From: Cyclobacteriaceae bacterium
Lineage (GTDB): Bacteria; Bacteroidota; Bacteroidia; Cytophagales; Cyclobacteriaceae
Direction: 5' to 3'
DNA: 64,000 bases
NCBI GenBank assembly: GCA_016786495.1
Contig: JAEUUJ010000018.1
Location: forward strand, 124,001 to 188,000
Shown: piece after piece, positions 43,053 through 52,372 of the stretch
Layout: the number at the start of each line of letters is the position of its first letter
How positions within the stretch are numbered: the first letter of the stretch is position 1
Notes under the pieces: model-generated
The model's input: only the letters and a program-made list of their open reading frames with translations
Told to the model about the DNA's origin: nothing
Database searches by the model: none
Position numbers and translations under genes: made by a program

Positions 43053-43892
43053 ATGGGGCGGATATTTTTATTCATTTACCAATACCGCGCATTCTTTACG
43101 TTTTTATTGCTTGAGCTTTTTTGCACCTGGCTGATCATCGTTAACAACCGGTATCAGGGAGCCAGTTTCTTCAATTCGGCCAATAGTTTTGTTGCATCCG
43201 TAAACGGCTTCTCGCACAACACACGTGAATACTTTTCGCTCCGCGAGACCAACAGCATACTGGCCGAGGAGAACACGGCCTTGCGGAAAAAACTGGAGCA
43301 GCTCAATCAACTGGCGCTGAAAATCGACACGCTTGCGGGAGCAGACTCCGCAGCGATCAAACGCTTCGATTTCATCAGTGCGAAGGTGGTGAACAACTCC
43401 ATTGATCGCTTAACCAACTTCATTACGCTTAATCGCGGCAGCGTAGACGGTATTAAGCCCGGAATGGCCGTAATCAGTTCAGCCGGGGTGATTGGGAAAA
43501 TCAAAATTACCTCCGAGCACTTCAGTGTGGTCACGTCTGTTTTGAATGTTGATATCATGGTTTCCGGCCTCATGACGCGAACAGGCTACTTCGGTACCGT
43601 TCAATGGGATGGTCGCGATCCGGACTACGTGAAGTTGAAATTCATTCCCCTGCACGTAAAACCGCAGGTTGGCGATACCATTGTCACATCCGGTTATAGC
43701 GGAGTATTTCCGGAGGGGATTATGGTAGGAACGATCGCCAGGATCAATCCGGGAAGCGAAACTTCATTCCACGACCTGGATGTTAAGCTTTCGCAGGATT
43801 TCCGGAAATTGTCGTATGCAACCGTGATCCGAAGTAACTTGTTGAATGAGCTCGATTCACTTGAAATGAAAGTCCCCAACATGCAGCGATGA
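43053..43892 (+). CDS. mreC: Rod shape-determining protein MreC
   Basis: 279-aa bitopic membrane protein: one N-terminal helix ('YRAFFTFLLLELFCTWLIIV'), a coiled coil ('RETNSILAEENTALRKKLEQLNQLALK', about residues 60-88) and the paired beta domains ('VVNNSIDRLTNFITLNRGSVDGIKPGMAVISSAGVIGKI'). It begins 4 nt after mreB and overlaps mreD by 4 nt. It links MreB to the periplasmic synthases. Confidence 0.95.
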   Translation: MGRIFLFIYQYRAFFTFLLLELFCTWLIIVNNRYQGASFFNSANSFVASVNGFSHNTREYFSLRETNSILAEENTALRKKLEQLNQLALKIDTLAGADSAAIKRFDFISAKVVNNSIDRLTNFITLNRGSVDGIKPGMAVISSAGVIGKIKITSEHFSVVTSVLNVDIMVSGLMTRTGYFGTVQWDGRDPDYVKLKFIPLHVKPQVGDTIVTSGYSGVFPEGIMVGTIARINPGSETSFHDLDVKLSQDFRKLSYATVIRSNLLNELDSLEMKVPNMQR

Positions 43893-44404
43893 ACCGGTCA
43901 ATTATCATCCAAGGCATTTCGTTCGTAATCTATCTGTTTTTGCAGGTAACGATCCTGAAGAATTCGGTATTGTTCGGCTCGGCCTTTTGCTTCATTTATA
44001 TCGGCTACCTTTTATTACTGCCGGTGGAAACGAATCCGCTTTGGTTGATGTTAGTGGGTTTTGGCATGGGGCTGTTCATCGACATGTTTTACGACAGCGT
44101 GGGCATGCATGCGGCAGCAAGCGTGGGGGTGATGTACCTCAGAAATTTCTGGTTGGCGCGGGTTACTCCGCAGGGGGGTTACGACAACGGAGCGGTACCG
44201 AGTATTGCAGCAGACGGCCTGCAGTGGTTCATGATTTATGCAACCCCGATGGTGTTCATTCATCATGCGCTGTTGTTTTTTGTTGAAGCGGGTGGATTTC
44301 AATATTTCGGGTTCACACTTGTAAAAGTGTTGTTCAGCACGCTTTATACCATGATTGTTATCTTGATTATTCAGTACCTCTTTCCGGGTGAACGAAGGAT
44401 ATGA
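43889..44404 (+). CDS. mreD: Rod shape-determining protein MreD
   Basis: 171-aa hydrophobic protein with about five membrane helices ('LFLQVTILKNSVLFGSAFCFIYIGYLLLLPVETN', 'LVGFGMGLFIDMFYDSVGMHAAASV'). The Asp of 'GLFIDMFYDSVGMHA' is a conserved MreD feature. Four-nt overlaps (ATGA) on both sides show tight translational coupling with mreC and mrdA. Confidence 0.93.
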   Translation: MNRSIIIQGISFVIYLFLQVTILKNSVLFGSAFCFIYIGYLLLLPVETNPLWLMLVGFGMGLFIDMFYDSVGMHAAASVGVMYLRNFWLARVTPQGGYDNGAVPSIAADGLQWFMIYATPMVFIHHALLFFVEAGGFQYFGFTLVKVLFSTLYTMIVILIIQYLFPGERRI

Positions 44405-46260
44405 ACGAAGGAAGAAAGGAGATTGTACAGATTATTTTTGTGTTCGTAGGGGTTCTCTTTACGATTAAGCTTTTTTTTGTCCAGGTACTCGATAACCGCT
44501 ATGCTGAGTTGGCCGATAGTAACGCCATCCTGCGCGAAGTGGAATATCCTTTCCGCGGGTTGATCACCGATCGTAACGGGAAGCTGATTGTTTACAATAC
44601 GCCCGAATACGACTTACTGATCACCAAAAAAGATGTCAAAGAACTCGACTCCGCCAAGTTTTGTGAGGTTTTCGGAATTACCATTGAACAACTCCGCGAA
44701 CGCTTCAAGGATTATAAGGCACGTAAGGCTAAGAAGGAAGTTTCGGATGTAAAGCCCGCTATTTTTATTCGGCAGCTTTCAAACCTGGATTTTGCACGCA
44801 TCCAGGAACGCATCGATGAATTCAGCGGCTTTCAAATTCAGCCACGTACTACGCGTGCTTACTCCACCTTTGCCCTCGCGAACTCGATGGGTTATGTGAG
44901 TGAAATCACTAAGCGACAGCTCGAGCACGATTCCACCAACGTTTATAAGCAGCGCGACTATATCGGGCAAAGCGGACTTGAATCGTACTATGAAAAAGAC
45001 CTGAGCGGAAAACGAGGGGTAAGATTTAAGTTTAAGGACGTATCCGGAATTGAAAAAGGATCATTCCTGAAAGGGAAACTCGACACATTGTCGGTGCCGG
45101 GAAAGGACTTAACCACAACCATCGATATCGCTTTACAGGAATATGGAGAGCGTTTGTTTAAAGGTAAGGTAGGCAGCCTGGTAGCGATTGAACCGTCAAC
45201 GGGAGAGATTCTTGCGATTATATCCGGGCCGTCTTACGATCCTACTTTATTAACCGGCCGCAAATTCAGTTCAAACTTTTTAACCATCAGCAGCGATACA
45301 ACCAAGCCGCTGTTTACACGCCCGCTGATGGCGATGTATCCTCCGGGATCAATCTTTAAAATCATTCAAACACTTATCGGTCTTGAAGAAGGTGTATTCA
45401 ATTATGACACCCGCTTTCCCTGCGATAAATCGTTGGTAAACTGTCACAACCATCCAAGCCCAGCGGATTTGCACGGAGCGATTCAATATTCCTGCAACCC
45501 GTATTTTCATCAGGCTTTTCGCAGAATTATCAATCAGGGTAAGTCGCCCAACACGTTTACCGATTCCCGCATCGGACTCGATCATTGGCGCGATTATGTT
45601 TCCCGCTTCGGACTGGGTGCTCCGCTCGGGGTTGATCTGCCAAGTGAAAAAGGAGGGTTAATTCCATCCAGTAGAAATTATAACCGTATTTATGGCGAGG
45701 GCCGCTGGAAGTTTTCCACGATTTACTCGTTATCGATCGGGCAGGGTGAGATGCTCGTAACGCCCATGCAAATGGCAAATCTGGCGGCCATTCTGGCCAA
45801 CAAAGGATATTTCTACACACCGCACATGGTGAAATCGATTAAGGGAGATCAAATTGATCCACGGTACCGGGTTCGGCACGAAACCGGAATCGACACAGCA
45901 TTCTATACTTTTGTAACGGATGCCATGACGGATGCAATCTCCGGAACTGCCCCGCGCGCGCTTATTCCCGGCATGACAATCTGCGGTAAAACCGGAACTG
46001 CACAAAATCCGCAAGGCGAAGATCACTCCGTATTCATGGCGTTTGCTCCAAAAGAAAATCCAAAAATTGCGATTGCTGTCTACGTTGAAAATGCCGGTTG
46101 GGGTGGACGAGCTGCGGCATCCATTGCCAGTTTGATGATTGAACGATATGTAACGGGTGAAGTGAAACGCCCTGCGCTGGAAGAATATGTTCTGAAAAAT
46201 GAGTTCGGCGACCGACCTGCGCGTACTAAGCCAGCTCAAACCGTTATTGCGCTGGAATGA
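44401..46260 (+). CDS. mrdA: Penicillin-binding protein 2
   Basis: 619-aa class B transpeptidase of the elongasome. One N-terminal membrane helix ('IVQIIFVFVGVLFTIKLFFVQVL'), the pedestal ('REVEYPFRGLITDRNGKLIVYN') and the transpeptidase domain with the S-x-x-K box in 'YPPGSIFKIIQTL', S-x-N in 'IQYSCNPYFH' and KTG in 'CGKTGTAQNP'. It cross-links peptidoglycan together with RodA, encoded immediately downstream. Confidence 0.96.
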   Translation: MNEGRKEIVQIIFVFVGVLFTIKLFFVQVLDNRYAELADSNAILREVEYPFRGLITDRNGKLIVYNTPEYDLLITKKDVKELDSAKFCEVFGITIEQLRERFKDYKARKAKKEVSDVKPAIFIRQLSNLDFARIQERIDEFSGFQIQPRTTRAYSTFALANSMGYVSEITKRQLEHDSTNVYKQRDYIGQSGLESYYEKDLSGKRGVRFKFKDVSGIEKGSFLKGKLDTLSVPGKDLTTTIDIALQEYGERLFKGKVGSLVAIEPSTGEILAIISGPSYDPTLLTGRKFSSNFLTISSDTTKPLFTRPLMAMYPPGSIFKIIQTLIGLEEGVFNYDTRFPCDKSLVNCHNHPSPADLHGAIQYSCNPYFHQAFRRIINQGKSPNTFTDSRIGLDHWRDYVSRFGLGAPLGVDLPSEKGGLIPSSRNYNRIYGEGRWKFSTIYSLSIGQGEMLVTPMQMANLAAILANKGYFYTPHMVKSIKGDQIDPRYRVRHETGIDTAFYTFVTDAMTDAISGTAPRALIPGMTICGKTGTAQNPQGEDHSVFMAFAPKENPKIAIAVYVENAGWGGRAAASIASLMIERYVTGEVKRPALEEYVLKNEFGDRPARTKPAQTVIALE

Positions 46261-47549
46261 GAAACGAGATCAGCATATCGAACAAAATGGATTGGGCGAC
46301 CGTTGCCATTTACATGGCGATGCTGTTGTTCGGCTGGCTCAACATTTTCGCGGCTGTTTATGATACGGATACAAACAACTCACTTTTTGTAGCCACGTTC
46401 GATTTTGGTGTGATGCCGCTGCAGATGAAGCAGTTTATCTTCATTGTCACCTCACTTATCATTATGCTGATCATTCTGATTGTGGATATGCGTTTTTACG
46501 AAACGTTTGCCTACGTCATTTTTGCGGGCATCATGTTCCTGTTACTGCTCGTTCCGCTGATTGGTAAGGAGGTAGCCGGAAATAAATCGTGGCTGGGTGT
46601 GGGAGCCTTCGGGATTCAACCGTCTGAGTTTGCCAAGTTTGCCACCGCATTGGCGGTAGCTAAATTTATTGGTTCGGTGGGTTTCCGAATGGACCAGGTT
46701 CGCAACCAGGTGGTATTGTTTGTTTTGATCGGTATACCGGTGATGCTGATCCTCTTACAGAAGGACTTTGGCACCGCCATGGTGTTCTCGGTATTCCTGC
46801 TGGTTTTTTACCGCGAAGGACAATCGCCATTTTTCCTTCTGGTAGGAATAGGAATGGCCATCATTTTTATCCTCACGCTGCTCGTAAAAAATAATTGGAT
46901 CCTGTTTGCCATCATTGGCGGCATCTGGATGATGGTGATTTACCTGAACCGAAAGAGAAAGTTTAAGCACCTGATTATCATCACGCTTGGCGCGATTGTA
47001 CTGATCGGCACAATGCAGAGCGTAGAGATCGTTTTTTCCAAGTTGCCGATACACCATCAAAAGCGGATCATGGTCATGCTCAATCCTGATTCTGATCCAA
47101 CCGGCTATGGCTGGAATGTGACGCAGTCAAAAATTGCCATTGGCAGCGGAGGTTTTGCGGGCAAGGGTTTTTTGAACGGCACGCAAACCAAGTTTGATTT
47201 CGTACCGGAACAAAGCACCGACTTTATTTTTTGCACCATTGGCGAAGAGCATGGCTGGCTCGGTAGTTTGCTGGTTGTGGGCTTGTTTATGGGTTTATTA
47301 ACCAGGCTCCTGTTCATAGCCGAGCGACAAAAGAGCCGGTTCGCCCGGTCATATGGGTATGCCGTGGCCTCTATTTTCTTTTTCCACTTTGCCGTAAACA
47401 TCGGTATGACACTCGGATTGTTTCCGGTAATCGGTATTCCGCTTCCGTTTTTTAGCTACGGTGGTTCTTCTCTGTGGGCGTTTACGGTGCTGTTGTTTAT
47501 TCTGCTCAAGCTTGACGCGCACCGCGGCCAGGTACTGGAACGTTTGTAG
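46257..47549 (+). CDS. rodA: SEDS peptidoglycan polymerase RodA
   Basis: 430-aa integral membrane glycosyltransferase (about ten helices). SEDS signatures: 'KSWLGVGAFGIQPSEFAKFATALAVAKF', 'LLQKDFGTAMVFSVF' and the catalytic-region 'VPEQSTDFIFCTIGEEHGWLG', with the end 'GIPLPFFSYGGSSLW'. It overlaps mrdA by 4 nt and closes the rod-shape operon. Confidence 0.96.
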   Translation: MRNEISISNKMDWATVAIYMAMLLFGWLNIFAAVYDTDTNNSLFVATFDFGVMPLQMKQFIFIVTSLIIMLIILIVDMRFYETFAYVIFAGIMFLLLLVPLIGKEVAGNKSWLGVGAFGIQPSEFAKFATALAVAKFIGSVGFRMDQVRNQVVLFVLIGIPVMLILLQKDFGTAMVFSVFLLVFYREGQSPFFLLVGIGMAIIFILTLLVKNNWILFAIIGGIWMMVIYLNRKRKFKHLIIITLGAIVLIGTMQSVEIVFSKLPIHHQKRIMVMLNPDSDPTGYGWNVTQSKIAIGSGGFAGKGFLNGTQTKFDFVPEQSTDFIFCTIGEEHGWLGSLLVVGLFMGLLTRLLFIAERQKSRFARSYGYAVASIFFFHFAVNIGMTLGLFPVIGIPLPFFSYGGSSLWAFTVLLFILLKLDAHRGQVLERL

Positions 47550-47695
47550 TTCTCCGGTTCATACCCCAAACTAGGCGCAACGCAATCTCACCCAAGGTTA
47601 GTATCGTTTATTAAAAAATTTTAATTGATGCGGTTATTACAACCTTATTCGACAGACCTATGTCTAACGGGTATGTTTAATTAAAAACTTCTATT

Positions 47696-48079
47696 ATGAT
47701 TAAAATCAAAAACATCCTTGGTCTGTTGTTTGTGGCTTCCCTATTTGCATTTGCTGCGTGTAATGATGATGACGATCCGAAAGTGAAAACGCCTGCTGCG
47801 CCTACACTGAATAATGCGAGCGAGATTACTGCAACAGGCTTTAAAGTGACGTGGTCAGCGGTGACGGATGCGGATGTTTACCTGCTGGATGTTTCGAAAG
47901 AAGCCGATTTTGATCCGGCTGTTACGGGTTATGCAAAAAAGGAAATTAACGGTACTTCGCATGTTCTCGCAGGACTCGACAATGCTACCAAGTATTATTT
48001 CAGAGTGTATGCGAAAAACGGCTCGAAAGTATCGGTTGCCTCTACCGTGAAAGACGCAACTACACTGACAGCCCCTTAA
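47696..48079 (+). CDS. Surface-type lipoprotein with one fibronectin type III domain
   Basis: 127 aa. Signal peptide with lipobox 'FAFAAC', then 'CNDDDDPK', a run of four Asp right after the lipidated Cys, which fits a surface-export signal. The remaining ~95 residues form an FN3 domain: 'PAAPTLNNASEITATGFKVTWSAVTDADVYLLDVS', 'HVLAGLDNATKYYFRVYAKNGSKVS'. Preceded by a 146-bp gap after rodA and followed by a strong terminator, so probably its own transcript. Confidence 0.85.
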   Translation: MIKIKNILGLLFVASLFAFAACNDDDDPKVKTPAAPTLNNASEITATGFKVTWSAVTDADVYLLDVSKEADFDPAVTGYAKKEINGTSHVLAGLDNATKYYFRVYAKNGSKVSVASTVKDATTLTAP

Positions 48080-48105
48080 CCGGTGCTCGATTGAAAACAA
48101 AAAAA

Positions 48106-48137
48106 GGGACGCGAATTTCGCGTCCCTGACTTTTTTA
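48106..48137. terminator. Bidirectional terminator between the FN3 lipoprotein and the 322-aa gene
   Basis: GGGACGCGA (48106-48114) and TCGCGTCCC (48118-48126) form a 9-bp stem with a 3-nt loop; five A lead in on the left and TGACTTTTTT follows on the right, so it can end transcripts from both directions. Confidence 0.9.
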
Positions 48138-48147
48138 TTCAGCCGGT

Positions 48148-49116
48148 TTAGGAAAATCTTCGTTCTACGATTTCCATGAACTCGTGAAATTCCTGGCTTT
48201 CTTTATCCCACGCGGAATAATATTTCTCTAACGACTTCAGTGCATCCGGCATGCTGCTTTGCTGATCGAGCTCATCAATCGCTTTGCTGAAAACTTCAAA
48301 GTCACCTTTAAAGAGCACTTTGGTAAACATGAACTTCTGGTTAATCGTCAGCCGTTCTTTGATACGCTGAATTTTTTGCGTGCTGTTAACCGTGTTCACC
48401 TTCGCAGGTTGCGGTGATGGTTCGGTTTTAACGGCCTTCGGTGTGTTAACAGGAGTTGCCTTCACGGCAGGTGCGGTCGCTACCTTCTTTACGTAAAACT
48501 TCTCCGGATCAAATTTCTCAACAGCGGTAAATTTTTCTACGTATCCGTCAACATCGTCCGGCGTGAAGCTCAGTTCTTCCAATATCTGATCCAGAATCGC
48601 AAACGCTTCATTGCCGCTAACCTCTTTCAGATTTTTCTCTTCCAGCTTTTGAAGCATGCGCTCCAGCGGACCTCTGTTTACTTTCAGGTATTTTATCTCT
48701 TCGCGAAAGCCGGTGATGTCAAGCTTATTGTTGGTGCCGGAAACCAGCATCGAGAAATAATCGTACGGGTCGAGCACCAGTAAAACTGTTTGGCTGACTG
48801 CTTTTTTCAACAACGGGGCAAAGTGCTGCCGATCAATCGAGATGTGCTTCGAGAGCGTTCCCATGAAGGTTTCAAGGGCTTCTTTTACTTCCGCACTTTC
48901 GTAGTTAAAGTAAGGGCTTTTCAGTTTTTTTGTTTCTTCCTTCCATCCCCTGAAAAGGTCCCGGATGATAAAAAGATTGATCTGCTGAACGTCACACAGC
49001 GACAGGATTTCCTGGCCGGTGATTTTCTCTTTCGAGGCAAATGCGCGTTTCAGTACTTTTTCGGCATACGCATCGCTGTACAGGGCAATCGCTTCCAAAC
49101 TGATCTTTTCATCCAT
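48148..49116 (-). CDS. Conserved hypothetical protein, helical
   Basis: 322-aa soluble protein. The N-terminal two thirds are predicted helical ('FASKEKITGQEILSLCDVQQINLFIIRDLFRGW'), then a Pro/Thr/Lys-rich linker (about residues 225-258: 'APAVKATPVNTPKAVK') and a C-terminal helical part ('RLTINQKFMFTKVLFKGDFEVFSKAIDELD'). This C-terminal block, with 'NQKFMF...LF.GD...F..A...L', is familiar from Bacteroidota hypothetical proteins, but no function is known to me. A near-consensus TAGTTTTC lies 3 nt before the ATG. Confidence 0.7.
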   Translation of the reverse strand: MDEKISLEAIALYSDAYAEKVLKRAFASKEKITGQEILSLCDVQQINLFIIRDLFRGWKEETKKLKSPYFNYESAEVKEALETFMGTLSKHISIDRQHFAPLLKKAVSQTVLLVLDPYDYFSMLVSGTNNKLDITGFREEIKYLKVNRGPLERMLQKLEEKNLKEVSGNEAFAILDQILEELSFTPDDVDGYVEKFTAVEKFDPEKFYVKKVATAPAVKATPVNTPKAVKTEPSPQPAKVNTVNSTQKIQRIKERLTINQKFMFTKVLFKGDFEVFSKAIDELDQQSSMPDALKSLEKYYSAWDKESQEFHEFMEIVERRFS

Positions 49117-49119
49117 GGC

Positions 49120-49127
49120 GAAAACTA
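49120..49127 (-). promoter_or_regulatory. Near-consensus -7 element (TAGTTTTC) before the 322-aa gene
   Basis: On the minus strand TAGTTTTC (last base differs from TAnnTTTG) ends 3 nt before the ATG at 49116, another case of a promoter abutting the start codon. Confidence 0.35.
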
Positions 49128-49184
49128 AATTAATCGCGAATTTAGAGGCCTAAAGTTAACCGTTATCCTGAATCAGCACCACCC

Positions 49185-49511
49185 ATGGCATCAATTGTGA
49201 TCCGGAATCTCGACAAAAAAACAATTCAGAATCCCAATTTGTCAAAGCCACTGCTGTGGATCTTTCTCGAAAATGGCCTCGACTGGATGCACGCCTGCGG
49301 AGGTAAGGGGCGGTGCACCACATGCAAGGCCGTAATTTTGAAGGGCGAGGAAAATCTAATCCCAAAATCGGCTGCTGAGATCCGGTATGAAAGTCAGAAC
49401 CAACTCGGTCCAACGGAGCGTTTATGTTGCCAAACGAAGCTCACCGGGGGCGAGGTGGAAATTGAAGTGCCCGAGGCAAGCAAATTGCCACACATCCGAT
49501 ATTCTGCATAA
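49185..49511 (+). CDS. 2Fe-2S ferredoxin
   Basis: 108-aa plant/adrenodoxin-type ferredoxin. The cluster cysteines are in 'HACGGKGRCTTCKAV' (C-x5-C-x2-C) and 'TERLCCQTKL'. Electron carrier, cytoplasmic; its reductase or client is not identified here. It precedes tdk by 30 nt and may be co-transcribed with it. Confidence 0.93.
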   Translation: MASIVIRNLDKKTIQNPNLSKPLLWIFLENGLDWMHACGGKGRCTTCKAVILKGEENLIPKSAAEIRYESQNQLGPTERLCCQTKLTGGEVEIEVPEASKLPHIRYSA

Positions 49512-49541
49512 AGTTGTCGCCCCTAATCAATAAATTGCACG

Positions 49542-50147
49542 ATGTTCATTGAGCCACCTCTTGGAAAAAAAGATTCCTCCGAGCGCACCGGGTGGATTGA
49601 AGTTGTATGCGGCTGTATGTTTTCCGGCAAAACGGAAGAACTCATCCGCAGGCTCAACCGTGCACTGATTGCCAAACAAAAGGTTGAGATTTTCAAACCC
49701 AAGACGGACACCCGCTATCACGAAGAGGATATCGTTTCGCACAACGAACGGGCCATTCGATCAACGCCTGTAAACTTTGCCAGCGATATTTTGCTGCTTG
49801 CAGGCGATTGCGATGTGGTGGGGATTGATGAAGCGCAATTCTTTGATGAAGCTATCGTTGATGTCTGTAACACGCTGGCGAATAGCGGTAAGCGGGTTGT
49901 AGTGGCCGGGCTTGATATGGATTTTGAAGGCAAACCGTTCGGTCCGATGCCCAACTTGCTCGCGGTAGCCGAATTCGTTACAAAGGTACATGCCATCTGC
50001 AGCGATACAGGCGAAATTGCCTCGTATTCATTCCGCCTGTCGGATAACAACGAACAGGTTATGCTTGGCGAAGGAAGTCAATACGAAGCCCGTAGCCGCA
50101 AGAGTTTTTTTGAAGGGATGAAGAATCGAAAAAAATCCGGTGAATAA
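49542..50147 (+). CDS. tdk: Thymidine kinase (type II)
   Basis: 201-aa enzyme phosphorylating thymidine. P-loop 'VVCGCMFSGKTEELIRRLNRA' and DEAQ-box 'VVGIDEAQFFDEAIV' are clear. The lasso region 'HAICSDTGEIASYSFRLSDNNEQVMLGEGSQYEARSRKSFFEGM' keeps the substrate-binding 'GEGSQYEAR' part but only one of the four zinc-ribbon cysteines, replaced by Ser/Thr ('CSDTG', 'SRKSF'). Zinc-less forms are usual in Bacteroidota as I recall. Its stop overlaps the porZ start. Confidence 0.95.
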   Translation: MFIEPPLGKKDSSERTGWIEVVCGCMFSGKTEELIRRLNRALIAKQKVEIFKPKTDTRYHEEDIVSHNERAIRSTPVNFASDILLLAGDCDVVGIDEAQFFDEAIVDVCNTLANSGKRVVVAGLDMDFEGKPFGPMPNLLAVAEFVTKVHAICSDTGEIASYSFRLSDNNEQVMLGEGSQYEARSRKSFFEGMKNRKKSGE

Positions 50148-52371
50148 AATTTTACGGGTTATCGGAGTACTGACCTGTTGGTGTCAGATCATTACGGCTT
50201 ACGCCCAGGATATCCCTATTGGTACCTGGCGATTACACCCTTCCTTTTTTGACGTTCACTCCATCGCTGTTACACCGGATAAGGTTTATGCAGCTTCCGT
50301 AAACGGCATCACGATTGTTGACCTTGCTGACGAGAGCATCTCCACGCTTACAAAACTTGACGGGCTGAGCAGCATCAACATTACGCAGGTTGCGTTTGAT
50401 CAACCCCGCAATCAAGTATTGATTACGTACGTTGATGGAAATATTGATATCGTCAAGGGTAATGAGATCATTAATTTCAATACGCTTAAAAACGCAACAA
50501 CCATTTCGGGGTCGAAACGAATCAATCATATTTCTATTCAGGGAAGCCTGGCGTATCTCTCAACCGACTTTGGAGTTGTTGTGTTTGATTTGATTCAGCT
50601 CGCTGTCAAAGAGACGTGGCGCGACCTCAGTGCCAACGGAACAAGGCTCAAAATCATTCAAAGTACTTTTTATAGCGACAGTATTTTTCTGGCTACAGAA
50701 AGGGGAGTTTTGGCCGGCAAACTCACCGATAACCTGCTCGATTTTAACAATTGGACAAGATTTGATACCGGGGTGTTCGCGGGCTCAGTCCAATCGATTA
50801 CTACGTTTAACGGGGCTGTTCATGCTGCCATTAACGGATCAGGGATTTATAAATTTGAGAGCCCTTCATGGATCCTTCAGCCGTACCTTCAGGCGATGCA
50901 GTATGAAACGATCACTGCCGGACCGAACCTGCTGGTGACTGCGCAAGGTGATCTGTTTCGTGTAAACGCGTCAGGCGGTATAACTCCGGTTAACTCGGAA
51001 CTCATTTTCGATGTTAATCTCGCATTTGAAAGTGCTGCCGGGAAACTATGGATCGGGGATTCCGGTAACGGATTGATTTCTGATTACAGTGGAGTGTTTT
51101 CAGTGTATACGCCGAACGGACCGTCTTTTACAGGTGGCTTTCGATTGCAATACTTCGAACTATACGATCTGATGTACGCAGTGTCGGGTGGATTCAGCGC
51201 ATCGCTCACGCCATTGGGAAGAACTGAGTTTGTTAACTTTTTTTTGAACGGAGCCTGGCATGCCAATTTTGATGTTCTGAATCATGACGTTACTTCGGTA
51301 CACGTAAGCCCGAACACATTATATGTTGCTTCGGCAGGTTATGGATTGCAGGTTGCCCAACCCGCTGTGTCTACTTTGTTTGATGAAAGTAACAGTCCGT
51401 TACAGAATGTCGCGGCCGGCAGAAATGTTCGAGTTACCGATATCGCGGCATCCGATCAGGGTATTTGGGTCACCAATGCAGGCGCTGCCCAGTCGTTGCA
51501 TTTACTAAAAAGCGACAATACATGGGAATCGTTCTCTTTTCCGGCAGTGACTGCTGCACGATATCCGACCGATGTCGAAATAGATTACCTCGGAAACGTA
51601 TGGATGTTGCTTAATCCGGCAAACGGAGGCGGCATACTTGTGTTCAACAAAACATCCGGCCAGAGTGTCTACATAACGGATGTGACTAATTCGGGTGGTT
51701 TACCCGGACGCGAAGTCTATTCCATTGCCATGGACCGTGACGGTTTTGTCTGGGTGGGCACCGATGAGGGGGTTGCTTACTTTCCGGACCCTTCGGCCGT
51801 TTTCCGCACTGGTCTTAATGCGGTAAAGCCTGTATTCGGCAATCGTTTTTTGTTGCGCGATGAGCGGATTACGGCTATTGAGGTGGACGCAGGAAACCGA
51901 AAGTGGATAGGCACCGATAATGGCCTTTGGCTTTTTGACCCATTCGGAGAAAAGCAGATTTATAATTTTAATGCAGAAAACAGTCCGATGTTGTCTAATA
52001 AAGTTGTGGATCTTGAAATGAACGATCGCACGGGCGAACTGTTTATCATGACTGATGCGGGTATTGCCTCGTTTCGTGCTGATGCAACAACCGGAGAGGC
52101 AGTTTTTGGTAAGATCAAAATTTTTCCAAATCCGGTCACCAGTCAGTTTAATGGATCGGTGGGGATCTCCGGTCTGGTAACGGATGCCATTGTCAAGATT
52201 ACGGATGTTTCCGGAAAGCTCGTATGGCAGACAACGGCCAATGGGGGGACAGCTTCCTGGAACGTGCGCGATTACAACGGCACGCGCGCAGCCACCGGTA
52301 TCTACCTCGTGTTCTGCATTACACAAGACGGTACCGAAAGCCTGGTAGGTAAACTCGCTGTTGTGAATTAA
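50140..52371 (+). CDS. porZ: Type IX secretion system sortase-complex protein PorZ
   Basis: 743 aa. Signal peptide, then 'QDIPIGTWRLHPSFFDVHSIAVTPDKVYAA', the standard PorZ start, two propeller-like domains with repeats of the form 'VWVGTDEGVAYF', 'KWIGTDNGLWLFD', and a C-terminal type IX sorting domain ('KIFPNPVTSQFNGSVGISGLV', '...GTRAATGIYLVF'). PorZ belongs to the surface attachment (PorU/V/Q/Z) complex and delivers A-LPS to cargo. The start is a GTG overlapping the tdk stop. recO follows immediately, a gene order I recall for Bacteroidota porZ. Confidence 0.9.
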   Translation: MNKILRVIGVLTCWCQIITAYAQDIPIGTWRLHPSFFDVHSIAVTPDKVYAASVNGITIVDLADESISTLTKLDGLSSINITQVAFDQPRNQVLITYVDGNIDIVKGNEIINFNTLKNATTISGSKRINHISIQGSLAYLSTDFGVVVFDLIQLAVKETWRDLSANGTRLKIIQSTFYSDSIFLATERGVLAGKLTDNLLDFNNWTRFDTGVFAGSVQSITTFNGAVHAAINGSGIYKFESPSWILQPYLQAMQYETITAGPNLLVTAQGDLFRVNASGGITPVNSELIFDVNLAFESAAGKLWIGDSGNGLISDYSGVFSVYTPNGPSFTGGFRLQYFELYDLMYAVSGGFSASLTPLGRTEFVNFFLNGAWHANFDVLNHDVTSVHVSPNTLYVASAGYGLQVAQPAVSTLFDESNSPLQNVAAGRNVRVTDIAASDQGIWVTNAGAAQSLHLLKSDNTWESFSFPAVTAARYPTDVEIDYLGNVWMLLNPANGGGILVFNKTSGQSVYITDVTNSGGLPGREVYSIAMDRDGFVWVGTDEGVAYFPDPSAVFRTGLNAVKPVFGNRFLLRDERITAIEVDAGNRKWIGTDNGLWLFDPFGEKQIYNFNAENSPMLSNKVVDLEMNDRTGELFIMTDAGIASFRADATTGEAVFGKIKIFPNPVTSQFNGSVGISGLVTDAIVKITDVSGKLVWQTTANGGTASWNVRDYNGTRAATGIYLVFCITQDGTESLVGKLAVVN

Positions 52372-52372
52372 G

